Of a stretch of 48,730 nt of DNA, positions 6,661-14,270 are shown in pieces. The notes under the pieces were generated by a model, which did not search any database, was not told where the DNA came from, and saw only the letters and a list, made by a program, of their open reading frames with translations. Numbering within the stretch: the stretch's first letter is position 1; each line of letters begins with the position of its first letter. Made by a program: the position numbers and the translations under genes. Origin of the DNA: Oscillospiraceae bacterium (GTDB taxonomy: Bacteria > Bacillota > Clostridia > Monoglobales > WRAG01); NCBI GenBank assembly GCA_009780345.1, contig WRAG01000017.1:1-48730 (forward strand), in the 5' to 3' direction.

Positions 6661-7743
6661 CTAATTAGCACAATCCTCAATAATCTCAATCCTATGCATT
6701 ATTCCATTAAACACGCTATCGCGACTCTCCAACGTTCCCGCGAAATTACGTTCCATCAACGTGCGCGGCAATCTGTCAAAATCTTCTTGGCTAATTGTCA
6801 CTTGATTCGTATATACGGTGATTCCAAGAATGTCAAAAATGATAGCCGCGTCGTTACGAGATAAACGATAAACTTGTATCGCGTTTATGAAAATAACCGT
6901 TTCACCGAAGTCAATAGGTCCGGTCATGGGTTCAACCTCTAACAAGTCATCTGAAAACGCGTCTACATCAGCCTCTGCCACTACTACAGCAGACGCGCGG
7001 CCCGGCACGGCAACAGCTTCGTTGCTTCCGCCTCCGGCAGGCGTGTATCTGGGTGCCATAGGAGCGATTACATCGTGTATTGGCGCTGCCACCGATGCCG
7101 GCGCGGGAAATTCCCTCGGAGTCGGCAAGCGAACGCCACCTTGAATCGGCGGAATTAATACCATAGAATTTGCTTCGTTCGGCATTGGGATTATTACTGA
7201 TTCTTGAATAAGTGATTCGACATTTTGCGCTACATTAGCTGACGGAGCGTTAATGCTTGACCGTGGCACATGGCCGGGCGCAACACTCATAACTTGATTA
7301 TTCACGCCGTCGTCGGCATTGGCGCAGTAAGCATCATTATAAACATACGTTTGCGCATAGCCGTTTATATCATAATAAATCCGTCTCTCAACCGAACAGT
7401 CGGGATAATCTTCCGTACAAACAATCGGCGGATAGCCGTTTGTAACGTCGGTTTGCCCTCTATCCGGCTGAATAGGTGTAATAATATCTGCCTGGTCGAA
7501 AACTCCGGTTATAAAAACCGTGCCAATCACAAGCATACAAACCGCTCCGGCAAGCACTCCGCGAATAGATACAAGCTTTTTAAGCCAAGTTTTCTCGCTT
7601 GCGGTAGTTTGTAACATTTCTTGATTGGCTTGGGCAAGCCTGTTGTGAAGCTTCTGCGAAAAATCAGGCGGAAGCGTTACGCGACTCTCTTTCAAAAGTG
7701 AAATCATTTTATCCATATTTTTATCCATATTTTTATCAATCAT
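6661..7743 (-). CDS. Probable membrane anti-sigma factor partner of the ECF sigma factor
   Basis: A 360-residue single-pass membrane protein. About 60 cytoplasmic residues (with LPPDFSQKLHNRLAQANQEM) precede one transmembrane helix (GVLAGAVCMLVIGTVFIT) and a large extracytoplasmic region with low similarity to anything I recognise, rich in Pro, Val and Asn. It follows the ECF sigma gene in the same direction, the usual place of an anti-sigma factor, but the His-Cys-Cys zinc motif of ZAS-type anti-sigmas is absent. The function is therefore inferred from position and topology. GAGGAGGAAG precedes the start. The first codons form a tandem repeat (DKNMDKNMDKM). A promoter with ECF-type boxes lies just upstream. 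Confidence 0.7.
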   Translation of the reverse strand: MIDKNMDKNMDKMISLLKESRVTLPPDFSQKLHNRLAQANQEMLQTTASEKTWLKKLVSIRGVLAGAVCMLVIGTVFITGVFDQADIITPIQPDRGQTDVTNGYPPIVCTEDYPDCSVERRIYYDINGYAQTYVYNDAYCANADDGVNNQVMSVAPGHVPRSSINAPSANVAQNVESLIQESVIIPMPNEANSMVLIPPIQGGVRLPTPREFPAPASVAAPIHDVIAPMAPRYTPAGGGSNEAVAVPGRASAVVVAEADVDAFSDDLLEVEPMTGPIDFGETVIFINAIQVYRLSRNDAAIIFDILGITVYTNQVTISQEDFDRLPRTLMERNFAGTLESRDSVFNGIMHRIEIIEDCAN

Positions 7744-7808
7744 TGCGCTTCCTCCTCTCTATTTAAAATACACCAAAACTCTCCCAGTAATATTACTGCT
7801 ACATATTA

Positions 7809-7833
7809 GACGCCAAAACTCGAAAAAAGTTCC
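7809..7833 (-). promoter_or_regulatory. Putative ECF-sigma-dependent promoter of the anti-sigma gene
   Basis: On the minus strand GGAAC (7833-7829) is followed after 16 bases by CGTC (7812-7809). This fits the AAC...CGTC pattern of ECF promoters. The 12-base palindrome AGTAATATTACT lies just downstream at about 7783-7794. Autoregulation by the neighbouring sigma factor is inferred. Confidence 0.5.
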
Positions 7834-7892
7834 CTGATTTTTAATAAAAATTTAATATTTTTTAATTTTTGTTACAAAATTGTAATCAAATT

Positions 7893-8468
7893 TTAATTTT
7901 TGAACAATCCGTCTTCTTTCAAAAAATCATGTAAAATCGTTCGCGCGCGGGAGATTCGCGACTTAACCGTGCCTGTCGAACATTTAAGAATTTCGGCAAT
8001 TTCTTCATAAGACATATTGTTAACATCGCGCATAATTATTATGATTCGATGATTTTCCTGCAATCTTCCAATCGCTTTGTTAACCATCTTAAGCTGCTCT
8101 TCCCGCTCGAAATTTTCTTCTATATTTGACGATTTATCTTCAATTTCGCGGGTGATTTCACCCTCTTCAATCTCAATGCTGTCCGACATCGAATAAGTCG
8201 GCGTTTTCTTCCGCTTTTTAATTTCATCCAAGCAAGAATTCGTAGCAATACGATAAATCCAAGTTGAAAATTTCGAATTTCCTTTAAACTTCGAAAGGTT
8301 AAAATAAGCTTTGATAAATGCTTCCTGCGCCATGTCGGCGGCATCTTCGTGGTTTCCAATCATTCGGTAAGCAAGATTAAAAACAGATTGTTGATATTCT
8401 TCAACAAGCTGCTCAAACGCCCGCACGTCGCCGGTTTGCGCTTTATGTATTAATTCAGCTTCGTTCAT
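7893..8468 (-). CDS. ECF-family RNA polymerase sigma factor (RpoE/SigW-like)
   Basis: A 191-residue sigma-70 family protein of the extracytoplasmic-function group. Region 2 covers about residues 20-90 (FEQLVEEYQQSVFNLAYRM, DAADMAQEAFIKAY, KFSTWIYRIATNSCLDE). An acidic linker rich in Glu and Ser follows (about 97-125). Region 4 covers about 130-185 with the HTH segment MSYEEIAEILKCSTGTVKSRISRAR. It recruits RNA polymerase to stress promoters. The next gene downstream encodes a membrane protein that probably holds it inactive. Its mRNA leader (from about 8718) carries modules K1 and H1. No strong SD is seen before the ATG; AAGGTGG lies 13-19 bases upstream. Confidence 0.93.
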   Translation of the reverse strand: MNEAELIHKAQTGDVRAFEQLVEEYQQSVFNLAYRMIGNHEDAADMAQEAFIKAYFNLSKFKGNSKFSTWIYRIATNSCLDEIKKRKKTPTYSMSDSIEIEEGEITREIEDKSSNIEENFEREEQLKMVNKAIGRLQENHRIIIIMRDVNNMSYEEIAEILKCSTGTVKSRISRARTILHDFLKEDGLFKN

Positions 8469-8488
8469 CTATCTCGCTCACCACCTTC

Positions 8489-8703
8489 GTCGCAACGCGC
8501 CCTTATTGCTCATTTTTCCGCAAAAAACGCGGCAAAAGCTCACCTTATGGGCGGTTGCTCCTTCGTTTGAGACTTGACTTTGCTGACTTTTGCAAAGTTA
8601 TAGCCGAAAAGTGCAGGGGCGTAAGATTTTGCTGTGTTTGCAAAATCCACAGCCATCTGCTTTCCCAAAACGTCCACTTGCGTTGGGACGTTTCGGGAGC
8701 CCT
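8489..8703 (+). repeat. Module K (copy 1) interrupted by module H (copy 1)
   Basis: K1 runs from GTCGCAAC to GGGAGCCCT, with inner arms CCGC/GCGG and 3' arms ACGTCC/GGGACGT. H1 (8566-8660) splits it between GGTTGCTCC and TTTCCCAAAACG, which are adjacent in K2, K3 and K5. H1 has arms ACTTTGC/GCAAAGT and GATTTTGC/GCAAAATC around the fixed segment AAAAGTGCAGGGGCGTAA. The whole unit lies in the 5' leader of the sigma-factor gene. Confidence 0.8.
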
Positions 8704-8724
8704 GTTTTTAGGTGCGCCTTTCGT

Positions 8725-8753
8725 AGTATACCACATTATGTTTGACATTGCAA
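8725..8753 (-). promoter_or_regulatory. Promoter of the ECF sigma gene
   Basis: Minus-strand TTGCAA (8753-8748), 17-base spacer, TATACT (8730-8725). The transcript would begin near 8718 and carry the K1/H1 elements as its leader. Its -35 box abuts that of the divergent promoter. Confidence 0.65.
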
Positions 8754-8770
8754 ATAAAATCTAGTATAAT
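8742..8770 (+). promoter_or_regulatory. Promoter of the small membrane protein - acpS - lipoprotein operon
   Basis: TTGACA (8742-8747), 17-base spacer, TATAAT (8765-8770): a consensus housekeeping promoter, back to back with the sigma-gene promoter. Confidence 0.85.
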
Positions 8771-8820
8771 TATGAATAATATGAATCATTTCACATAAAT
8801 GACAAACGGAGGGGAACCTT

Positions 8821-9339
8821 ATGGATATATTTATTGAAAAACTGGTCGCGAAAAAGCGTGACGGAAAAGATATCGCGTTCATCATAGGCATGATATGTTT
8901 GACGCTTTTTTTATCGTTCGTTATTCTTATGTTTTTCGGAATTTTGTTCGGGCTTGAGGGCGCAATCATTATAGGATTGTTTGTCGGTTGCTTTTGGCTG
9001 ATTTCAACGCGAAATATCGAATTCGAATACAGTCTTACCAACAACGAGATGGACATCGACAAAATAATCAATCGTCGCCGCCGAAAACGATTTGTAACCG
9101 TTAACGCACGGAAAATTGATATTCTCGCGCCGACGACAAGTCCCGAATATCAGCGGGAATCGAATTCCGCAACCATTGCGCGCACCTATAACTGCGCAAG
9201 CGGAAATCCTAACAGCCGAACCTATTTCGCGACATTTTACGATAAAGACGGGCTGAAATGCCTGCTGATTTTCGAGCCGAACGAGAAAATGATTGACGGA
9301 TTCAGACGATACGCCCGAAACAAGGTGATCGACTCATGA
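8821..9339 (+). CDS. Small membrane protein upstream of acpS (resembles DUF6106)
   Basis: A 172-residue protein. Residues 20-65 form two closely spaced hydrophobic helices (IAFIIGMICLTLFLSF and GAIIIGLFVGCFWLI). A basic cluster INRRRRKRF and a soluble C-terminal domain with EYSLTNNEMDIDKI and YFATFYDKDGLKCLLIFEPNEKM follow. The layout resembles clostridial DUF6106 proteins, but that is from memory and unverified. The function is unknown. GGAGGGGAA precedes the ATG, and the stop overlaps the acpS start by 4 bases (ATGA), so the two are translationally coupled. Confidence 0.8.
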   Translation: MDIFIEKLVAKKRDGKDIAFIIGMICLTLFLSFVILMFFGILFGLEGAIIIGLFVGCFWLISTRNIEFEYSLTNNEMDIDKIINRRRRKRFVTVNARKIDILAPTTSPEYQRESNSATIARTYNCASGNPNSRTYFATFYDKDGLKCLLIFEPNEKMIDGFRRYARNKVIDS

Positions 9340-9668
9340 TAATCGGCGTAGGCATTGATATTATTGAAGTTTCGCGCGTTTCCGAGTTGATGAATCGCAA
9401 GGAAAATTTCCTTGAACGGAATTTCACCGAAGCCGAACGCGAGTTCAACCTAAAATCCGAATCGGTCGCGGGCAACTTCGCCGCGAAAGAAGCGTTCGCA
9501 AAAGCTTTAGGTACAGGTGTTCGCGGGTTTAACTTGCGTGACATTGAGGTTTTGCGAAACGAGCTCGGCGCGCCATATATCCTGTTCCGCGGCGAACGCA
9601 GTAATGCGCAAGTTTCCATATCCCACACCAAAACAACCGCCGTCGCGGTAGTGATTATTACGGAATAA
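9336..9668 (+). CDS. acpS: Holo-[acyl-carrier-protein] synthase (AcpS)
   Basis: A 110-residue phosphopantetheinyl transferase that moves 4'-phosphopantetheine from CoA to acyl carrier protein for fatty-acid synthesis. The Mg-binding Asp is in GVGIDIIEVSRV (GxD), the second metal/CoA motif is FAAKEAFAKALGTG, and the C-terminal SISHT is present. The length is normal (about 120). The order acpS, LolA-like lipoprotein, alr, mazF matches Bacillus subtilis acpS-ydcC-alr-ndoAI-ndoA apart from the missing antitoxin gene. Confidence 0.96.
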   Translation: MIIGVGIDIIEVSRVSELMNRKENFLERNFTEAEREFNLKSESVAGNFAAKEAFAKALGTGVRGFNLRDIEVLRNELGAPYILFRGERSNAQVSISHTKTTAVAVVIITE

Positions 9669-9717
9669 ACAAGCTTTCCTCGAATATATATTCATTATAT
9701 ATTTAAGGAGGGTTAAT

Positions 9718-10386
9718 ATGTTTATTACACTTAATTTAAAGCGTTGCGTCAAATTTGTCGCGGCAATCGCCGTCGCCGTAACGCTTGTACTTACGATAAG
9801 TCTGACGTCCTGCGGGACGAACGAGGACATACATACGAGGATTTACAGGAAATATTCGAACATCCAATCGTTTTCGGCGGTGGTCGAAGTCACGGTGACA
9901 GTCGAACGAACCTCGAATGTCTACCAAATGCGGCAGTATTACCGCGCGCCCGACATGTTCCGCGAAGACGTTCTCGCGCCTGAAAATTTGGCAGGAATGA
10001 CATATGTTTTTACCGGCGGAACAATGTTAATCATCCCGCCGAACGAGGGCGAGAGCATACAATTCGAGAATATTCCCGAAAACAGAAGTTACACATTTTT
10101 GCCGGAGTTTTTCCGCCGATATTTTGATTCACAAGTGACGACGGTCGCCGTAACCACCGAAGCGATCGATGAAACGTCGGTGGATGATACCGAAACCGTA
10201 TTGGAAGTCACGCTTGACGGTGGCAACACCTACCGCGCCGCGCAAAAGTTATGGATTGACAATGAAACGCTGCAACCGTTGCGGCTCGAAACCCACGACG
10301 CAAGCGGAACTCCGCTCGTTACGGTGGTTTTTACGGAATTTAATTTGAATGAACGAGTGGATGATGAAATTTTTGATGCCTTGTAG
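9718..10386 (+). CDS. LolA-like lipoprotein (YdcC-type)
   Basis: A 222-residue exported lipoprotein. The signal sequence with hydrophobic core VAAIAVAVTLVLTISL is followed by a lipobox LTSC with lipid-modified Cys32. The mature part starts with YRKYSNIQSFSAVVEVTV and contains alternating strands such as RQYYRAPDMFREDV and KLWIDNETLQPLRLET, characteristic of LolA/LppX-like half-barrels found in Firmicutes YdcC proteins. It probably sits on the outer face of the membrane. Its position between acpS and alr supports YdcC orthology. AAGGAGG lies 7 bases before the ATG. The exact role is unknown. Confidence 0.82.
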   Translation: MFITLNLKRCVKFVAAIAVAVTLVLTISLTSCGTNEDIHTRIYRKYSNIQSFSAVVEVTVTVERTSNVYQMRQYYRAPDMFREDVLAPENLAGMTYVFTGGTMLIIPPNEGESIQFENIPENRSYTFLPEFFRRYFDSQVTTVAVTTEAIDETSVDDTETVLEVTLDGGNTYRAAQKLWIDNETLQPLRLETHDASGTPLVTVVFTEFNLNERVDDEIFDAL

Positions 10387-11050
10387 GTTGCGCCTTGACC
10401 GATATGCCGCTGCGGCGGCAGGCTTTTGTTTGGGCTTCGAAGCCCGTCTTTGTTTGTCAAGGACCAGCCCTTGACAATCCCGCAAGTTTTTGCGCGGAAA
10501 AAACTTGACTAAAACCGTCGCCCTCCCCGCCGCGACCCACGCAAAAAGCGCGCGGGTGCCCCGCTGGCGGAACCACGGGCGAAAGTTAATGCAATCATAG
10601 CACACTCAATCAAACAATATCTCGCGCTTTTAGGCGCGGGTCGCTCTCAAACGAGCGCGGTGCTTTATCTCGCTAGTCTTTCCGCGTATGCGGTTCGCTT
10701 ACTAATGTTTTTAATGTCGCCGGCTTTGGCGCAAATCGCCGCCTTGGGAGTGGCTTCCGAATCCGTTTTTGGGATTCGGCTAATGCCACCCCTGTGAAAA
10801 CCGTCCAAGAAAACGAGCCGTTTGTTGGCGAAGTTTGATTGGGTACGGTTGACCGCTGGCGTTTGCGTCCATAGGCGACCGGGATTGATAAGGGCAGAGC
10901 CCTTATCGCCCGTCCGGCAGGACATTCGCCCTCGGGACGGACCCGAATAATGGTTTTTAGGGCATTCGCCCTAAAAACCCCGCGCCCGTTGGGCGCACAT
11001 ATGCGCCTGCCGCCGTGGCGGCAAAAGCCCGCGCCGGCAGGCGCAAAATT
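10387..11050 (-). repeat. Mosaic repeat cluster between the lipoprotein gene and alr
   Basis: No gene is seen. It is scaffold S in reverse orientation: GGGCTTCGAAGCCC palindrome (10434-10447), P hairpin GTCAAGGACCA/GCCCTTGAC (10456-10475), AAGTTTTT/AAAAACTT arms, CGGAACCACGGGCGAAAGT, CGCGCTTTTAGGCGCG and CCGCGTATGCGG. A3 is inserted in it, followed by a GATAAGGGC/GCCCTTATC hairpin near 10888 and GGGCATTCGCCC- and GCCGCCGTGGCGGC-type hairpins reaching the alr SD. A plus-strand reading frame through it (from 10950) merely extends alr and is not a gene. Confidence 0.8.
10746..10857 (-). repeat. Module A, copy 3
   Basis: Almost the exact reverse complement of A1. It interrupts the junction AAACGCC / AAAGCGGCGATTTGCGCC, which is continuous on the minus strand near 37640-37670. 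Confidence 0.8.
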
Positions 11051-11063
11051 AGGAGGAAACCAA

Positions 11064-12260
11064 ATGCAAGTAAACCATCGCGCCTGGGCGCAAGTAAGCC
11101 TCGACGCAATCGCTCATAATATCAGCGAGATTCGGCGCGCGGTCAACGCGCACGCGAAAATCCTCGCCGTGGTTAAAGCCGACGCTTACGGGCACGGTTT
11201 TCTGGAGGTTACCCGAACGCTGCTCGACAACGGCGCAGACGCGCTCGGCGTCGCCTTTATCGATGAGGCGATTCAGCTTCGCAACTGCAATATCAGCCAT
11301 CCTATTATAATTTTGGGCCATACACCACCAGAGTATGCTGATATTTTGGTAAAAAAAGATATCATTCCGACGGTGTTTTCGAAATCTTTGGCGACTGCGA
11401 TTTCCTATGCGGCGTTTAAACGAGAAAAGACCGCAAAGATACATATCAAAGTCGATACAGGAATGGGGCGTGTCGGGTTTGTCTACAACGACGACGCGGA
11501 TACCCGCGCGGCGGCGATAGACGATATTTTGTCTATCAGCGAACTGCCGAACATCGAAATTGAAGGGATTTTCACCCACTTCGCGCGCGCGGACGAGAGG
11601 GACCTAACGTTTACCGAACTGCAATTCGCGCGGTTTATGGATTTATGCGAAAAGCTTGAGGCGCAAGGGATTTCAATCCCTGTAAAGCACGCGGCTAACT
11701 CTGCGGCGATCATACAATACCCCGAAATGCACCTTGACATGGTGCGTCCGGGGATCATTTTATACGGTTGCTATCCATCGGAAGAGGTTGATAAAACTAG
11801 GCTAAACCTAATTCCGGCGATGGAATTCCGCGCGTCGGTGACGCAGGTGAAATGGGTGGAAAAGGATACGCCGATAAGCTATGGCGGAACGTTTGTAACG
11901 GCTGATAAAACTAAGGTTGCGACAATTCCTGTCGGATATGCCGATGGACTTTCACGTGTCCTGTCCGGCAAAGCAAGCGTGATCGCGCATGACAAAAAAG
12001 TGCCGATTATAGGAAATATTTGCATGGATCAATGTATGATTGACGCAACTTCGGTCAACAATATAGATGTCGACGACGAAATAATCTTATTTGGTCGAAA
12101 TAATCAAAATTTGGAAATACCCGTTGAAGAAGTTGCGAAACTGACCGGCACGATTAACTACGAAACCCTGTGCATTGTAGGAAAGCGCATACCCCGCGTA
12201 TATACCAGAGACGGAAAAGTTGTTGATGTTTTAAATTATTTGCTTCCGAAAAATCATTGA
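11064..12260 (+). CDS. alr: Alanine racemase (Alr)
   Basis: A 398-residue PLP enzyme making D-alanine for peptidoglycan. The PLP lysine is in AVVKADAYGHG near residue 40, followed by substrate-barrel features HIKVDTGMGRVG, EGIFTHFARAD, HAANSAA and MVRPGIILYG. The second domain has the catalytic Tyr in ISYGGTFVT, PVGYADGLSR and NICMDQCMID. AGGAGG ends 7 bases before the ATG at 11064; longer forms would start inside repeats. The length is normal. Its stop codon overlaps the -35 box of the mazF promoter. Confidence 0.96.
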   Translation: MQVNHRAWAQVSLDAIAHNISEIRRAVNAHAKILAVVKADAYGHGFLEVTRTLLDNGADALGVAFIDEAIQLRNCNISHPIIILGHTPPEYADILVKKDIIPTVFSKSLATAISYAAFKREKTAKIHIKVDTGMGRVGFVYNDDADTRAAAIDDILSISELPNIEIEGIFTHFARADERDLTFTELQFARFMDLCEKLEAQGISIPVKHAANSAAIIQYPEMHLDMVRPGIILYGCYPSEEVDKTRLNLIPAMEFRASVTQVKWVEKDTPISYGGTFVTADKTKVATIPVGYADGLSRVLSGKASVIAHDKKVPIIGNICMDQCMIDATSVNNIDVDDEIILFGRNNQNLEIPVEEVAKLTGTINYETLCIVGKRIPRVYTRDGKVVDVLNYLLPKNH

Positions 12261-12285
12261 CAAAGGTTACATAAAAATGTATAAT
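12257..12285 (+). promoter_or_regulatory. Promoter of mazF
   Basis: TTGACA (12257-12262), 17-base spacer, TATAAT (12280-12285). It starts inside the alr stop region and would give a leader of about 275 bases before mazF. TTATGTAA-type sites flank it at 12267-12274, 12301-12308 and 12332-12339. Confidence 0.85.
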
Positions 12286-12416
12286 ATTGAAGACACAATA
12301 TTATGTAATCTCATTTTCCGAAATTCTGCGTATTATGTAAATAGGAGTATCGCGAAAATTTTATACATAGCACAGGAATAGTAAATTTGCACTCTTGACA
12401 AAACGCGGTATGAAAA

Positions 12417-12541
12417 GTTTGCGTCAAATTGCGTGAGATTTCGTCGAAACGAACCCCGAAAAACCGCAGGCGTACAAATAGTACGTTGAGGATTTTGAGC
12501 GGGTGAAGTTTCGGCGGAAGATTGCGTAATTTGACGCAAAC
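12417..12541 (+). repeat. 125-base imperfect inverted repeat in the mazF leader (long form of module C)
   Basis: Outer arms GTTTGCGTCAAATT (12417-12430) and AATTTGACGCAAAC (12528-12541) are perfect. The arms remain partly complementary inward to a tip GTAC-AAATA-GTAC near 12494-12506. Shortened forms of the arms occur near 25321, 35904/36044 and 46556. Confidence 0.75.
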
Positions 12542-12568
12542 CTGCCAAATATTTGCGGAGAGTGAGCA

Positions 12569-12916
12569 ATGTTAGTAAAAAGAGGAGACATCTATTACGC
12601 TGATTTAAGTCCTGTTGTGGGTTCCGAGCAAGGCGGCGTTCGCCCTGTTTTAATCGTTCAAAACGATGTAGGAAACAAGTACAGCCCAACCGTAATCGCG
12701 ACCGCGATAACGTCGCAGCTGAATAAGGCAAAACTTCCAACTCATATCGAGCTTGGTCGTGCGGAATATTTCGGGCTTGCGAAGAATTCGATTGTGCTTG
12801 CCGAGCAGGTGCGGACGATTGATAAGAAACGGCTAAAGGAAAAAATCGGACATTTGGACGATGATTTAATGAGGCGGGTGAATGATGCCATTGGGGTTAG
12901 TTTTGGGATTAAGTAA
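12569..12916 (+). CDS. mazF: MazF/NdoA-family mRNA endoribonuclease toxin
   Basis: A 115-residue type II toxin of the PemK/MazF fold that cleaves mRNA at short specific sequences. The N-terminus [29 protein letters not shown] carries the conserved catalytic Arg and loop (split here across residues 5-33). [16 protein letters not shown] and [13 protein letters not shown] match NdoA closely. The spacing after alr and the neighbourhood match B. subtilis ndoA, but the antitoxin gene ndoAI that normally lies between alr and ndoA is missing: the 308 bases before mazF have no ribbon-helix-helix frame. The toxin has its own promoter and a long structured leader. Neutralisation could be by an unlinked antitoxin or RNA-level control. 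Confidence 0.93.
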   Translation: MLVKRGDIYYADLSPVVGSEQGGVRPVLIVQNDVGNKYSPTVIATAITSQLNKAKLPTHIELGRAEYFGLAKNSIVLAEQVRTIDKKRLKEKIGHLDDDLMRRVNDAIGVSFGIK

Positions 12917-13612
12917 AACTTTTTTAGCGGTCAACTGCATCAAATCGAGTTTCGCCAAAACACGGCTCACTCTCTTTGGCAGTTTTCACAGGGGAGTTGT
13001 TAGCGAAATCAGGATTTCGACAACTCTCCCAAAAGTTTTATCAAAATTTTTGCGCCCGACGGGCGCGGGCTTAAGGCGCAACGCGTCTTAGACCAATATG
13101 CCGCCATGGCGGCAGGCGTTTTCAGAGCGAGGCTCTGTGGGCATTGTGTCCTGCCGCATACAATCCTCAGTCAGCATAGCTGACAGCTCCTTTGCCAAAG
13201 GAGCCTTTAAAGCCCTCTTAGGCAAAGAGGGTGCCCGATAGGGCGGGTGATTGTTAGCGAACCGCATTCGCGGAAAAAGTACCGAGATAAACCGCCGCGC
13301 TCGTTCGAGAGCATCCCGCGCCTAAAAGCGCGAGATTTTGTTTGGGTAGAGTGCTTTGTTTGTACTAACTTTCGCCCGTGGTTCCGTCAGCGGGGTACCC
13401 GCCCGACGCCTTTTGTCGGGGAGGGTCGCGACGGGGAGGGCGACGGTTTTAGTCAAGTTTTTCCCGCGTAAAAACTTGTGGGATTGTCAAGGGCTAGTCC
13501 TTGACAAACAAAGATGGGCTTCGAAGCCCAAACAAAACCCGCGCGCGCCCGCGCAACGCCTGCCGCCATAGCGGCAAAAACGGGTTTTAGGGCAACACCC
13601 TATCAAAAAAGG
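12917..13612 (+). repeat. Mosaic repeat cluster downstream of mazF
   Basis: No gene is seen. A4 is followed by GCGCCC/GGGCGC, AAGGCGC-type, GCCGCCATGGCGGC and CAGAGC/GCTCTG hairpins. A separate repeat AGTCAGC..GCTGAC plus GCTCCTTTG/CAAAGGAGC (about 13169-13212) follows, of a type I recall as common in gut Clostridia. Scaffold S follows (CCGCATTCGCGG, CGCGC-CTAAAA-GCGCG at 13316-13335, ACTTTCGCCCGTGGTTCC), then P hairpin GTCAAGGGC/GTCCTTGAC (13486-13505) and GGGCTTCGAAGCCC. It ends at the SD of the next gene. Confidence 0.8.
12926..13030 (+). repeat. Module A, copy 4
   Basis: Outer arms GAGTTGT/ACAACTC, bulge TAG, inner arms CGAAAT/ATTTCG. It lies in the loop of an AAAACTTTT/AAAAGTTTT hairpin, whose uninterrupted forms are near 23926 and 32700. 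Confidence 0.8.
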
Positions 13613-13623
13613 AGAGAATACGA

Positions 13624-14109
13624 ATGATGAAAAAGAGATTTTTGAGTTTAGTGATTGCAATTGCGGTGATCGCGGCTTCCTGCGTAACCGCTATTTGGGC
13701 GTTTGGCGCGGGAGGCGCGGACGATCCGCTTGTTTCAATGAGCTATATCGACGAGCGGCTTATCCCGCGGATTAGCGCGTATATTGACGCGCGGCTTGAC
13801 GGCATAGCTGACGCTGAAATCGGAACTTCGACCGCCGGAAACAATCGGCACTTTACCGTTGTCCCTGTTCCTGCCGGGCGGCGCATAATGGGGGAAGCGG
13901 GAACCGAATTTATCCTGCGAATGGGACGCGCGAATATTATCGCTACATACCGCGGCGGGCTTGCCGATACTACTAATGGAACGGATTTGGCGCACGGAGT
14001 GGAAGTTCCGGGGAATCACCTGCTAATTGTCCCGCTATCTGACGGGCGTGGGCTGAACGTTACCGTTGACGCGCTTATCATGGTTCGGGGAAGATATACG
14101 GTTGAGTAA
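13624..14109 (+). CDS. Secreted protein of unknown function
   Basis: A 161-residue protein with a cleavable signal peptide (MKKRFLSLVIAIAVIAASC...AIWAFGAGG). Residues 38-60 look helical (SYIDERLIPRISAYIDARLD). A beta-rich C-terminal part follows (FTVVPVPAGRRIMGEAGTEF, ILRMGRANIIATYRGG, VPGNHLLIVPLSDGRGLNVT). The C-terminal block, with a residue-rich turn before LLIVP..DGRG, resembles a small conserved domain I have seen in clostridial secreted proteins, but I cannot name it. GGAGAG precedes the start, and a strong terminator follows, so it is probably monocistronic. Confidence 0.75.
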   Translation: MMKKRFLSLVIAIAVIAASCVTAIWAFGAGGADDPLVSMSYIDERLIPRISAYIDARLDGIADAEIGTSTAGNNRHFTVVPVPAGRRIMGEAGTEFILRMGRANIIATYRGGLADTTNGTDLAHGVEVPGNHLLIVPLSDGRGLNVTVDALIMVRGRYTVE

Positions 14110-14118
14110 AAGCTAATT

Positions 14119-14143
14119 AAAAAGAGCCGAAAGGCTCTTTTTT
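14119..14143 (+). terminator. Rho-independent terminator
   Basis: AAAGAGCC-GAAA-GGCTCTTT followed by a T tract, 10 bases after the secreted-protein gene. Confidence 0.9.
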
Positions 14144-14170
14144 ATTCGAGATTGAAAAAATGCTTGCTTG

Positions 14171-14270
14171 CCGGTAGATTGCAACCAATCACATTTCGTC
14201 AACAAACGACTCGTGTTCTTGGGCAATCCTCAAGTACGAGTTGTTAGCCAAATTAAAATTTGGACAACTC
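14171..14270 (+). repeat. Module A, copy 5 (diverged)
   Basis: Outer arms GAGTTGT/ACAACTC, bulge TAG, inner arms CCAAAT/ATTTGG. The 5' part (TAGATTGCAACCAATC) has drifted from the other copies while both stems keep pairing. The rest of 14271-14390 holds GCGCC/GGCGC and GGGC/GCCC hairpin remnants and no gene. Confidence 0.7.

Noticed and set aside
8555-8764. A 69-codon plus-strand frame over the H1/K1 unit
   Set aside because: It consists of repeat stems and has no SD; the other H and K copies do not keep it open.
10950-11063. Upstream in-frame extension of alr starting at 10950
   Set aside because: It reads through GC-rich hairpins of the repeat cluster; the ATG at 11064 has AGGAGG and gives the normal Alr N-terminus.
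12278-12382. A 34-codon frame starting ATGTATAATATT before mazF, considered as an antitoxin
   Set aside because: Its start codon overlaps the -10 box of the mazF promoter, so the mRNA would not include it, and its sequence does not resemble a ribbon-helix-helix protein.
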